64,000 nt of DNA from CAXXOK01 sp963663285 (GTDB lineage Bacteria; Bacillota; Clostridia; Christensenellales; Aristaeellaceae): NCBI GenBank assembly GCA_963663285.2, contig CAXXNI010000002.1, forward strand, positions 1,426,001-1,490,000, written 5' to 3'. Below the pieces are notes generated by a model. The model saw nothing but the letters and a program-made list of their open reading frames with translations, was not told the origin of the DNA and searched no databases. Of this stretch, positions 8,160 to 15,043 are shown one piece after another (within the stretch, counting starts at the first letter, position 1; every line of letters begins with the position of its first letter). The translations under genes and the position numbers were made by a program.

Positions 8160-8400
8160 TCCGTTGCCCCCCGACTAGCCGCACTAATGCGGCATAATGG
8201 CGCACATCGCCGCGCTGGTATGCGTAGGTCTCAATCGCCGCAGCGTTTAGCCCGGATTCATCATCCAGCAGCCGCATCAACAGGTTTACGACATCCATGT
8301 TTTTGGTGCTGCCATCGGCAAATTTCACAGCATACACGGGCAGCCCAACAAACATCCGGGCTTCGACCGCCGCCAGCCGGTTTTGCATATTCCGCAGCAT
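8140..8400 (-). CDS. Small unknown element protein
   Basis: The protein has 86 residues, and an AGGGGG sits eight bases before the ATG. No known domain was recognised. The sequence starts with a short amphipathic helix (LRNMQNRLAAVEARM), followed by a beta-hairpin-like VYAVKFADGSTKNMDVVNLLMRLLDD and a helical C-terminus. It sits between the ArpU-like regulator (11 bases away) and the small-terminase-like gene, whose start it overlaps by 20 bases, so the three are one transcription and translation unit. Confidence 0.6.
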   Translation of the reverse strand: MLRNMQNRLAAVEARMFVGLPVYAVKFADGSTKNMDVVNLLMRLLDDESGLNAAAIETYAYQRGDVRHYAALVRLVGGQRIAENSR

Positions 8401-8411
8401 GCCAGCGCCCC

Positions 8412-8867
8412 CTATGCGGTCATGGGCTGGTGTAGCGCCTCAGCGGCGTCCAGCGCGTTACACCGTATTTTGAAAATCTGGGTTCGTTCGTAGTGCATCG
8501 TGTACCCGATTTCCTCCCAATTTTTACCGTTAATAAACCGCAATGTTAGCAGGGTTTTTTGGTTTTCGTCGGGTACCCGTTCGATCAGCTTCAGGCGTTC
8601 GGCCAGTGCTGCATCGATGGATGCGATCACGTTTTTCAGCTGGGTTTGGCTGTCCACCACGCGAAGCATATCGTTTTCGCGGGCGGTAGGGTTCAGCCGG
8701 CCAGTGGTCCCGGCCAGATTTAGCCGGGCGGAGGCGCGCGTTGTGGCGGCCTCCTGTCGTTCCAGTTCCCACGTCAGCGCGTCGCGGCGCTGTTTCAGCG
8801 TCACATAGCCCGACAGGTATTCAATTATTTCACGCCGTTCCCCGCCGCCCCACAGTCGCGCGCTCAT
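8412..8867 (-). CDS. ArpU/DUF1492-type phage late transcription regulator
   Basis: The protein has 151 residues from the ATG at 8867, chosen because GAGGCAAGG precedes it at the right distance; an ATG at 8882 has only a weak site. The N-terminal two thirds are long helices (YLSGYVTLKQRRDALTWELERQ, SQTQLKNVIASIDAALAERLKLI). The C-terminus, LTLRFINGKNWEEIGYTMHYERTQIFKIRCNAL, is a sigma-70 region 4-like helix-turn-helix seen in ArpU, RinA and DUF1492 proteins. In phages these switch on the late or packaging operon. In some staphylococcal satellites the helper phage regulator does this job; here the element appears to bring its own. Divergent from the gene at 8926. Confidence 0.7.
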   Translation of the reverse strand: MSARLWGGGERREIIEYLSGYVTLKQRRDALTWELERQEAATTRASARLNLAGTTGRLNPTARENDMLRVVDSQTQLKNVIASIDAALAERLKLIERVPDENQKTLLTLRFINGKNWEEIGYTMHYERTQIFKIRCNALDAAEALHQPMTA

Positions 8868-8925
8868 GCCTTGCCTCACCATCCTATCGAATTTTCTGTA
8901 TATATTATAACGGAGGTATGTGTAT

Positions 8926-9126
8926 ATGTCCACAACAAACCGCGTACCAGGTGCGCACCCGTCCACATTCAGCGGAAATAATCAGCAAAATTCGGCAGCC
9001 GTTCCGGGTGGCCACCTGCCGCCCGTGCCCGATCAGCCTGAATCCGGCGCGGTGCGCATTACACCGCTGCCGCCATCGGGCAGCAAAAAACCGTTGCCCG
9101 GCGCAATCATCGAACCATATCGCTAA
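8926..9126 (+). CDS. Short Pro-rich unknown element protein
   Basis: The protein has 66 residues. The ATG at 8926 follows a GGAGG by nine bases, after an AT-rich promoter-like stretch (TATATATTATAA, 8897-8909). The sequence is rich in Pro, Gly and Ser, has no predicted domain and looks disordered. The good ribosome site and tight spacing to the next gene (15 bases) support a real gene. Confidence 0.5.
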   Translation: MSTTNRVPGAHPSTFSGNNQQNSAAVPGGHLPPVPDQPESGAVRITPLPPSGSKKPLPGAIIEPYR

Positions 9127-9141
9127 CAGGGGGGTGTTTTC

Positions 9142-9471
9142 ATGTCCGTTTCCCAGTTATTACAGCGCAAGCAGCCGCCGCCCGTTGTCCGGATAGATCT
9201 TCCGGACGGTGGATCCATCCGGGCGCAGTATTGGTCAGTCCCGCAGGCCGCCCGGGCGTGGGGGTTGCCATATCGGTTTACCCAACGTTGGATTCTGGCC
9301 AATCTGGAATTTGCAGTTATTTTGGCCGTCTGCAAATCCGGCAAAACCCGCCACATTCTGGCGGTTTCAGCCGGGCTCACGCCGCCCATTCACCCCGGTA
9401 AACGGCGCGGCAATCCCGAATGGCGCGACAGCGCAAAACAGCGGGAGCTGGTTCGCCGCAGGTGGCAGTAA
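9142..9471 (+). CDS. Small basic protein with excisionase-like HTH pattern
   Basis: The protein has 109 residues. Its ATG follows GGGGGG by about ten bases. Residues 32-50 (SVPQAARAWGLPYRFTQRWI) read like the helix-turn-helix of MerR/excisionase-type proteins (S..EAA..LGVS..TV.RWI), and the rest has beta-wing-like ILAVCKSGKTRHILAV and a basic tail ending QRELVRRRWQ. Standing beside the right att site, it could be the recombination directionality factor or a DNA-binding repressor. The match is weak and no family can be named firmly. Confidence 0.5.
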   Translation: MSVSQLLQRKQPPPVVRIDLPDGGSIRAQYWSVPQAARAWGLPYRFTQRWILANLEFAVILAVCKSGKTRHILAVSAGLTPPIHPGKRRGNPEWRDSAKQRELVRRRWQ

Positions 9472-9474
9472 CAT

Positions 9475-9520
9475 AAAAACACCCCACATTTGGCGTTTCT
9501 GCCGGGTGTGGGGTGCTTTT
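9475..9520 (+). terminator. Rho-independent terminator of the right-hand element genes
   Basis: Arms CACCCCACA (9480-9488) and TGTGGGGTG (9507-9515) are flanked by five A on the left and four T on the right, so it can work in both directions. It lies four bases after the stop of the HTH gene. Confidence 0.85.
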
Positions 9521-9670
9521 ATGCCGTGGGGTTGGGTTGGTGTACCCTTACGGGTTAAAATCGCGTAACGCGTAAATTTGGGGCAAATTTGGAGGCGTTG
9601 ATTATGGCATATAAATTTGCTGTTGCATAATTTGACAAATTGGTATACTGTAAAAAATAAGCGTAATAAT

Positions 9671-9698
9671 AGCCCACCGTGTGACAGCACGGTGGGCT
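9671..9698 (-). terminator. Terminator for tRNA-Ser supplied by the element
   Basis: An 11-bp perfect stem (AGCCCACCGTG/CACGGTGGGCT), 36 bases behind the CCA end of the tRNA on the minus strand, is followed on that strand by a T-rich stretch (TATTATTACGCTTATTTTTT). It lies inside the element, so it replaces the original terminator now at 5207-5254. Confidence 0.7.
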
Positions 9699-9734
9699 TA
9701 CGGAGGCTAGCGTGTTCCAGTCACGCCATAACCT

Positions 9735-9805
9735 TGGCGGAGAGTTAGGGATTTGAACCCTAGGTAGGTTTCAGCCTACACACGATTTCCAGTCGTGCGC
9801 CTTCG
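9735..9805 (-). repeat. Right attachment site (att) within tRNA-Ser
   Basis: Perfect 71-bp copy of 5256-5326. It lies inside the intact tRNA gene and starts exactly at the encoded CCA. The crossover point is somewhere within this identity block. Confidence 0.93.
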
Positions 9806-9824
9806 ACCACTCAGCCAACTCTCC
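9735..9824 (-). tRNA. serS-type tRNA (GGA): tRNA-Ser(GGA)
   Basis: The minus strand folds as a class II tRNA. The acceptor stem is GGAGAGT/ACTCTCC with discriminator G and encoded CCA. The D arm is GGCTGAGTGGTCGAAGGC, the anticodon stem-loop CACGA-CTGGAAA-TCGTG reads GGA, a long variable arm (TAGGCTGAAACCTA) follows, and the T loop is GGTTCAAATCC. The anticodon decodes UCC/UCU as serine. It is the integration target of the element at 5256-9805. Confidence 0.95.
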
Positions 9825-9852
9825 ACAAATTGTGCTGAATCGCAACGGGAAA

Positions 9853-9881
9853 ATTATACTACTGATCAGGTCGCTTGTCAA
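9853..9881 (-). promoter_or_regulatory. Consensus promoter of tRNA-Ser
   Basis: On the minus strand TTGACA (9876-9881), a 17-base spacer and TATAAT (9853-9858) are all perfect sigma-A consensus, about 28 bases before the tRNA 5' end. Confidence 0.9.
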
Positions 9882-10661
9882 TTAGAAATCAAGGCAATAT
9901 AAACCTTTTTATTATCATTTTCCCGCAGGCAATTGCTTTGTCTTTCCCAAACAGGCATATATGAAAGAAAAGCGCGTGATTATACGAATATTTTCCCGTC
10001 TTTACTCTTTTTAAGCCAACGGTTGCTTGTCTCATTTATATAAGTCTCGGAAGCACTGTTATGTATCTATCTGCCGGATTCCCCGAAGCCTTAAAGTATA
10101 CGGCATGGGTTGTTGGTAAAAGATTTTGCATATCTCCCTTCCGGATATATCTTGAAACGTGCTTCGGATTTTTGCTTCTAGAGCTTCGAAAAATTGTCGG
10201 CAAAACAAGAAGTCCTATTTTGCGGTTTAAAATATAATCAGCAAGAACACCATCGACTGTGATGAATCTACACACATACACCTTTTCCCTTGAAGTGTGA
10301 AGCAACCCACAGCAACCGATTGCAGTCGCTTTAAGCCATGCGTTGCGATCATTCAGCTGTTCCACATCAGCTCATTGCTTAGAATCCATCGGGTAAGGAT
10401 GGTATCAATATGGCAGCTTGCAAATCCAAGTACGCCGAATAAAGATATTTAGTCAGCCAAGCATCCATTTTTTATAAATTCCCGGTTTAGCTTTATACCT
10501 ATCGTGGTATAGAATATATGTAATCAGAATAAAGGAAGTGGGTTCGATGCAGAATCTGTAGCAAGCGCAAAGCGCTAGACCGGCTCAGAAAGTACTGGCA
10601 TAGGAATGCACTCGTACTCACATAAAACAGTTTACACTTGATTATTAAGGAGTTGTTATCG
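9882..10661. other. Intergenic region, no supported gene
   Basis: About 780 bases between the tRNA promoter and the DUF2892 gene. One open frame on the minus strand (10036-10365, 109 codons, GTG start) has no convincing ribosome site and no domain, so it is not called. An AAGGAG for the next gene is at about 10646. Otherwise nothing recognisable. Confidence 0.4.
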
Positions 10662-10862
10662 ATGAAGAAGAACATCGGCACGGTAGATAAATGGATTCGC
10701 ATTGTATTGGGTTTAGCATTACTGGCTCTTTTCGTTTGGGGTACCGGCGCAGCCCGTTGGTGGGGTCTGCTGGGGCTGATCCCCCTCATTACCGCTTTAA
10801 TTGGATACTGCCCGCTGTATTCGTTGTTGAAAATCGATACGAATAAGAAGAAGGATAAGTAA
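10662..10862 (+). CDS. DUF2892 family small inner-membrane protein
   Basis: The protein has 66 residues from the ATG at 10662, with AAGGAG eleven bases upstream. It begins MKKNIGTVDKWIRIVLG and then has two hydrophobic helices (LALLALFVWG and WWGLLGLIPLITALIGYCPLYSLL) with the conserved GYCPLY motif of DUF2892, the membrane domain also found in the YgaP rhodanese. The role is unknown; relatives are often near sulfur or redox genes, and two rhodaneses lie 5 kb downstream. It is a single-gene unit closed by a strong terminator. Confidence 0.85.
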   Translation: MKKNIGTVDKWIRIVLGLALLALFVWGTGAARWWGLLGLIPLITALIGYCPLYSLLKIDTNKKKDK

Positions 10863-10894
10863 CAGCGCTGCTGATACATCGAATATAAATGCGT

Positions 10895-10938
10895 AAAACC
10901 CCGCGGCGCCCGAATCCATTCGGCTGCCGCGGGGTTTT
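10895..10938 (+). terminator. Terminator after the DUF2892 gene
   Basis: Arms AAAACCCCGCGGC and GCCGCGGGGTTTT enclose an inner CCGAAT/ATTCGG. The stem ends in TTTT. Confidence 0.93.
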
Positions 10939-10994
10939 AGGTTTGCTTTATATTTTTATTTATATTAAACATAAGGATTGGTTTAATCTTCCTC

Positions 10995-11023
10995 TTGACG
11001 GTGTATACTATTCTTGCTAGGAT
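10995..11023 (+). promoter_or_regulatory. Promoter of the cytochrome b5-like lipoprotein gene
   Basis: TTGACG (10995-11000), 17-base spacer, TAGGAT (11018-11023), about 85 bases upstream of the gene. It fits a sigma-A promoter with an imperfect -10. Confidence 0.55.
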
Positions 11024-11107
11024 GATTTCAGTACCTGTGATTGACGCCTGCAACAACATATAAAAATGAGTATCCATACCCATCGTAAAGCAATGGAGGT
11101 TTATGAT

Positions 11108-11521
11108 ATGAAACGATTATCAATAAAAAAAGCGGCACTGTTGCTATTGCTTCTGTCAGCGCTAGTCTTGCTGGCTGGCTGTACAACCCCGGCCGAAAGC
11201 GGAACCAGCAGCAGCCAAGATACGGCAGTATCCAACGCTGTAACCGCCGCCCCAACACCAACCGCGACGCCGGAAACCATCACACTTCCTGTATTCAGCT
11301 CTGAGGAACTGGCGAAATATAATGGTCAGGACGGCAACCCTGCATATGTCGCTGTCGACGGGAAGGTATACGACGTAAGCGACGTTAGCGTATGGAAAAA
11401 CGGCAGCCACTTTGGCAAGTTTACCGCCGGACAGGATTTAACCGAGGAAATCAAAGCCCTGTCACCCCACGGCCTAAGCAAGCTGGACAGTGTTCCTATT
11501 GTCGGCCTGTATGAACCATAA
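11108..11521 (+). CDS. Cytochrome b5-like heme-binding lipoprotein
   Basis: The protein has 137 residues, with a GGAGG eight bases before the ATG at 11108. A signal peptide ends in the lipobox LLAGC (Cys about residue 25), followed by a Ser/Thr/Pro-rich linker to about residue 56. The rest (LPVFSSEELAKYNGQDGNPAYVAVDGKVYDVSDVSVWKNGSHFGKFTAGQDLTEEI...PHG) matches the cytochrome b5-like heme/steroid-binding fold. One His lies in NGSHFGKF and one in SPHGLSKL, the expected axial ligand positions. It would sit on the outer membrane face. The next gene, 19 bases on, encodes a His-rich membrane protein, so the pair may form an electron-transfer unit. Confidence 0.8.
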   Translation: MKRLSIKKAALLLLLLSALVLLAGCTTPAESGTSSSQDTAVSNAVTAAPTPTATPETITLPVFSSEELAKYNGQDGNPAYVAVDGKVYDVSDVSVWKNGSHFGKFTAGQDLTEEIKALSPHGLSKLDSVPIVGLYEP

Positions 11522-11540
11522 TAGTAAAGGAGCAGTACCT

Positions 11541-12026
11541 ATGAAAAGCCGGAAACCTGACCTTTTCCGCATCCATGCTGTTTTTGCGTCCGACGCTCTG
11601 CTTACGATATTGCTGGGCTTCGGCATGGCAACCAGAACCATCCCCTACGTCCCTTATGGCAGCATCCACGGCATTTTAGCGGTATTGTTGTTTCCGCTCT
11701 TATTGCTGTTACCGCTGCTCATGAGTAAAAAACCGCGCAACGTATATCGCGCTTTGCGCAGCAGGGTTGTTCTATCCAAGAAGGACTTTGCCGGAAAACG
11801 GTACTTGGCGATCGCTACAAAAATCGTTACCAGTTTCATGGTATTAACCTTTTTACTACAGTTGGTTACCGGTTCTTTGATAGCGACAGGCTTGGGCATC
11901 CGGTTATTCCCCGGTTTCGCAATGTTATCCTTCCACATCAGTTTCCGTTATGGTTTAGCTGCTTTGGTTGTATGCCACCTGAGTTTAATGCTGTTGTCCA
12001 ACCATACGAGGCTTGGCCGCCGTTAA
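11541..12026 (+). CDS. Predicted cytochrome b-like membrane protein
   Basis: The protein has 161 residues from the ATG at 11541 with AAGGAG upstream. Four membrane helices are visible (about 10-30, 36-58, 88-112, 118-145). Histidines are placed at helix ends and in register (RIHAVFAS, SIHGILAV, SFHISFRYG, VCHLSLM), a pattern that suits heme b ligation as in small cytochrome b/DUF4405-type proteins. No enzymatic domain is seen. It is cotranscribed with the cytochrome b5-like lipoprotein and the ferritin-like protein, which suggests a role in electron transfer or oxygen and iron handling. The heme assignment is an inference from His positions. Confidence 0.6.
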   Translation: MKSRKPDLFRIHAVFASDALLTILLGFGMATRTIPYVPYGSIHGILAVLLFPLLLLLPLLMSKKPRNVYRALRSRVVLSKKDFAGKRYLAIATKIVTSFMVLTFLLQLVTGSLIATGLGIRLFPGFAMLSFHISFRYGLAALVVCHLSLMLLSNHTRLGRR

Positions 12027-12079
12027 CCATATTTTCTTAACCAGCACGACAACCGAAAGAACTGAAAAGGAGTTTGAGT

Positions 12080-12565
12080 ATGGAAATTATGCAATTCGCA
12101 ATCACCATGGAAAAAGACGGTGAACAATACTATCGTACGCAAGCCGCAAAAAATAAAGACAACGGTTTGAAAGTCGTTTTTGAAATGCTAGCCCGGGACG
12201 AAGCCAAACATGCGCAATTATTGCAAGACATGGCCGACGATGTGCCCGTCGAACTGGAATCGGACAACAGTTTGGAACAACAAATGGATCTCTTCTTAAA
12301 AGCACCGGATTTTGAAAGTACGGTAAAGGAGCTGCCCGATCAGGCGGAGCTGTACCACGCGGCGTTGGAGAAAGAGAAGCAGAGCATCGACCTTTATACC
12401 GATTTACAGAGTAAGATCACCGATGCGGTTTCTCAGGGCGTATTTGCTTTTCTGGTGAAAGAGGAAACCCGCCACTATAATATTATCGAAGAGATTTTCC
12501 GGCATGTAAACCGCCCGAACGAGTGGGTGGAATCTGCGGAGTTCGGGATTCGTGAAGAGTACTAA
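12080..12565 (+). CDS. Rubrerythrin-like ferritin-family diiron protein
   Basis: The protein has 161 residues; the ATG at 12080 follows AAGGAG by eight bases. It is a four-helix ferritin-like protein with iron-ligand patterns in each half: EKDGEQYY and DEAKHAQLL in the first, EKEKQSIDLY and EETRHYNIIEEI in the second (E..., EXXH pairs). It lacks the C-terminal rubredoxin domain of classical rubrerythrins, so it is of the YciF/rubrerythrin-like cytoplasmic class, likely for peroxide or iron handling. It ends the three-gene group begun at 11108. Confidence 0.88.
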   Translation: MEIMQFAITMEKDGEQYYRTQAAKNKDNGLKVVFEMLARDEAKHAQLLQDMADDVPVELESDNSLEQQMDLFLKAPDFESTVKELPDQAELYHAALEKEKQSIDLYTDLQSKITDAVSQGVFAFLVKEETRHYNIIEEIFRHVNRPNEWVESAEFGIREEY

Positions 12566-12596
12566 CCTTCCATTTGCCGTCTCTAAATTGAAAATG

Positions 12597-12641
12597 AAAA
12601 CAGCCCGGGGTGGATGCAGCTCACCATCCGGGCTGTTTTTA
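12597..12641 (+). terminator. Terminator after the ferritin-like gene
   Basis: AAACAGCCCGGGGTGG pairs with CCATCCGGGCTGTTTTT; the U tract is five bases. Confidence 0.92.
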
Positions 12642-12645
12642 TTGT

Positions 12646-13195
12646 AGAATCGAATGATATAGAGTAAAACCGTCTTGCAGAAAGCGTTAACACGACGGCT
12701 AGAAATTACTGCATCGCTGTTGGTTTTGCTATGGTTGGCTAGTTGATCTACTCATTTTTCTCCTTGGTATCATCTCTGCTCTTATCCTTGCTTAATAATA
12801 AGAACTCTTTCCCTTACATCTAATGCAAATATGTTCTTTTTAAACCCCCAAGGCTAGTCTTGTAGTGTTAAAATATTGTTGAAACACAAAGACTGGTGGG
12901 ATTTCTCAACCCAATTTACTTAACGCACATTATGAATGGTAAACAACAAGCGCACTTGAATATGCAAGTATGAAGAATCAAGTCAAATCAAGCGGGAACT
13001 TGCGCTGATGGATCTACTTACTCATTGCTGTACTTTTTCGATCCTTCCAGAGGCAAGAAAGCTCAAAGGTTTCTTACATAAGGCGAGGGTGGAGATATTT
13101 CTCCACCCTCTGTAAGCATTTCACAAAAGCCATCAAAACAGTTCTCTCCTGCGAATATGCAGTATTCTCATTATGTTTCATCAGTACGTACGGTA
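12646..13195. other. Intergenic region with one stem-loop
   Basis: No gene was recognised. A perfect inverted repeat GAGGGTGGAGA-TATT-TCTCCACCCTC lies at about 13084-13110, roughly 90 bases behind the stop of the minus-strand channel gene. It lacks a clear U tract on either strand, so its role as a terminator is doubtful. Confidence 0.4.
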
Positions 13196-14764
13196 TCACC
13201 CGTTGTTATGGCACAATCTCCGCATCTCTTCGTGTATTTTACGATATGCGTGTTCGGTAGATAGCACCACCAGATAATCACCCGGCTTGATCTCCGTATC
13301 CCCATGCGGCAGTATATCGCTATCCCCGCGGTGAATACCAACAATCAGGATGCCCTTTGGCAATTGCACCTCGCTGATGATTTGTCCATCAATCGGGCTG
13401 CCGGCTTCTACCGGAATCTCCAGCAAGCTGCCCGGTTTGTCGTTTTTCACCGTCTCTCCGCGTTCTTTCATGAGGCGCTCCAGAAGCTCTTCATAGATAG
13501 GGCTTACTTTAAGCAAATCCGAAATAAACAAAGCGATAAACGAAACGGCGGCAACCGGAAAAATATGTACCAGTGAGCCGGTCATTTCTGTCGTCAGCAA
13601 TATGCTGGTCACCGGCGCTTTAACCGAGCTGGCCAGCGCGCCCGCCATACCACATACGGCAAAATCAGAAATATACTTTGCCGGCAAGCCGAACTGTACA
13701 GCTATCAGTCCAAAAATACTGCCTGATAATGCTCCCACCGAAAGAATGGGCAGAAAAATACCGCCGGGAACACCGCTGCCAAAGCTGGTGCAGGTAAAAA
13801 GTAATTTTCCCACCAATAAAAGCGCCAGCATTACAATACCACTCTTGGCAATTTCAGCCGAGTTAATCAGCCCTGCACCGCCACCCAGTACTTGCGGTAA
13901 AAACAGTCCAAAGAATAACGCGATCACCAGTGAAATTGTCGGGCGCAATATCGCCGGGATTTTATTATACAGGGTTTGAAAACCCAGCAAGGATTTGTTC
14001 AGAAGCGAGCCTATCAATCCGGATAGAATGCCAAGCGGTATCAGCCATACATACAGGCTGGTTGCTAGCTGCGGCGTTTGTGTAAAACTCAAAATCGGTT
14101 TAAGTCCAAAAACAAGCGAAGCCAACACGTTTGTTGTCAGTGCTGCTGTTGTTGCCGTAATTAGAATCAACCCGGAGAAGCTACGATGGACTTCTTCCAG
14201 CGCAAACACAATACCGGAAAGCGGAGCATTGAAAGCCGCCGAGAGCCCGGCTGCCGCGCCTGCCGTAATCAGGTAATTTTCTTCCATCTTATTCTTGCTC
14301 AGCTTCTTCGCCAACACCTGGCTTCCTGCTGCGCCGATTTGGATGGAAGGGCCTTCCCGCCCCAGCGACAGGCCGAAAAAAGAGGTGAGGATACCCGCTG
14401 CAAAACGAACCGCCAGCACCGGTATACTCTTAATTTTCATCCCATGGATAACCATGCCTTCAACTTGCGGGATACCGCTGCCAGTCGCCATGGGTTCGTA
14501 CCGAATCATCTTATAAATAAGATATCCGATCAGTACGGCTGCAACCAGCCATGGTAAAATCATGATCGGGTGCACCCGTAAGTACGCATAGATCTTTTGG
14601 GATGTTTCTACACCAAATTCCATTGCGAGTCGGAATCCAACCACGAGTACGCCAGCGATTAGCCCCGCCAGGATTCCCTTGAACGCAATCCTCCATTTTG
14701 TACGGTTCAAGCTCGACATGATCTGATAAACTTTCGATTTACTCTCGTTTTCCAATTTCTTCAC
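13196..14764 (-). CDS. ClC-family chloride channel / H+-coupled antiporter with TrkA-C domain
   Basis: The protein has 522 residues: about ten to twelve membrane helices (20-430), then a cytoplasmic TrkA-C (RCK-C) domain (about 440-515, IPVEAGSPIDGQIISEVQLPKG...GDYLVVLS). The ClC signature motifs are present: GSGIPQVEG (anion selectivity), GREGPSIQIG (with the gating Glu) and GSGVPGGIFLP. The intact gating Glu argues for an anion/proton antiporter or gated channel. The GTG at 14764 lies inside an AGGTGA that would itself be a good ribosome site for the TTG at 14755, so the protein may start three codons later. It is monocistronic. Confidence 0.92.
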   Translation of the reverse strand: MKKLENESKSKVYQIMSSLNRTKWRIAFKGILAGLIAGVLVVGFRLAMEFGVETSQKIYAYLRVHPIMILPWLVAAVLIGYLIYKMIRYEPMATGSGIPQVEGMVIHGMKIKSIPVLAVRFAAGILTSFFGLSLGREGPSIQIGAAGSQVLAKKLSKNKMEENYLITAGAAAGLSAAFNAPLSGIVFALEEVHRSFSGLILITATTAALTTNVLASLVFGLKPILSFTQTPQLATSLYVWLIPLGILSGLIGSLLNKSLLGFQTLYNKIPAILRPTISLVIALFFGLFLPQVLGGGAGLINSAEIAKSGIVMLALLLVGKLLFTCTSFGSGVPGGIFLPILSVGALSGSIFGLIAVQFGLPAKYISDFAVCGMAGALASSVKAPVTSILLTTEMTGSLVHIFPVAAVSFIALFISDLLKVSPIYEELLERLMKERGETVKNDKPGSLLEIPVEAGSPIDGQIISEVQLPKGILIVGIHRGDSDILPHGDTEIKPGDYLVVLSTEHAYRKIHEEMRRLCHNNG

Positions 14765-14986
14765 CTTTGTAAATTAGTCGTTCGTATTATAGCACATTTA
14801 CGAATCTATGCAAATTATGAAGCTGGTTTTTACTGCAATTTTATGGTTGCGCAGTCCGGTTTCATACCCAACCGGAATTGACGTATGTATTTTTACTGTA
14901 TTCTCTGCCAATAAACCACCTATTTTCAAAAGAATAAACCGTAAAGTTGGCTGCCCGCCGAAGTACTCCCCGGTATTACAACGCAG

Positions 14987-15024
14987 AAAACCGCCGTTAC
15001 CCGACAAGCGGGCAACGGCGGTTT
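14987..15024 (-). terminator. Terminator of the rhodanese operon
   Basis: Arms AAACCGCCGTTGCCC and GGGTAACGGCGGTTTT on the minus strand, about 20 bases behind the stop at 15044. Confidence 0.9.
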
Positions 15025-15043
15025 GCATTGCTGGTTTGGTCGC

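Larger units (their letters stand above)
5256..9805. mobile_element. Compact integrated element in tRNA-Ser, PICI-like phage satellite candidate
   Basis: The ends are a perfect 71-bp direct repeat (5256-5326 and 9735-9805) made of the 3' part of a tRNA-Ser gene, including CCA. The intact tRNA is kept at the right end. Inside are a tyrosine integrase (minus), a DnaD-like protein and a Lar-like zinc ribbon (plus), a hairpin-rich GC-rich gap, a minus-strand set of ArpU-like regulator, small unknown and small-terminase-like HTH protein, and two small plus-strand genes ending at a terminator. No large terminase, portal, head, tail or lysis gene exists. A satellite that borrows a helper phage is the simplest reading. 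A decayed prophage is the alternative, but every gene is intact and tightly packed. Confidence 0.85.

Noticed and set aside
10036..10365. Minus-strand open frame of 109 codons after tRNA-Ser
   Set aside because: GTG start without a ribosome site, no domain, isolated in an AT-rich gap.
13084..13112. Inverted repeat as an insertion-sequence end
   Set aside because: No transposase, no second copy and no target duplication nearby; treated as a plain stem-loop.
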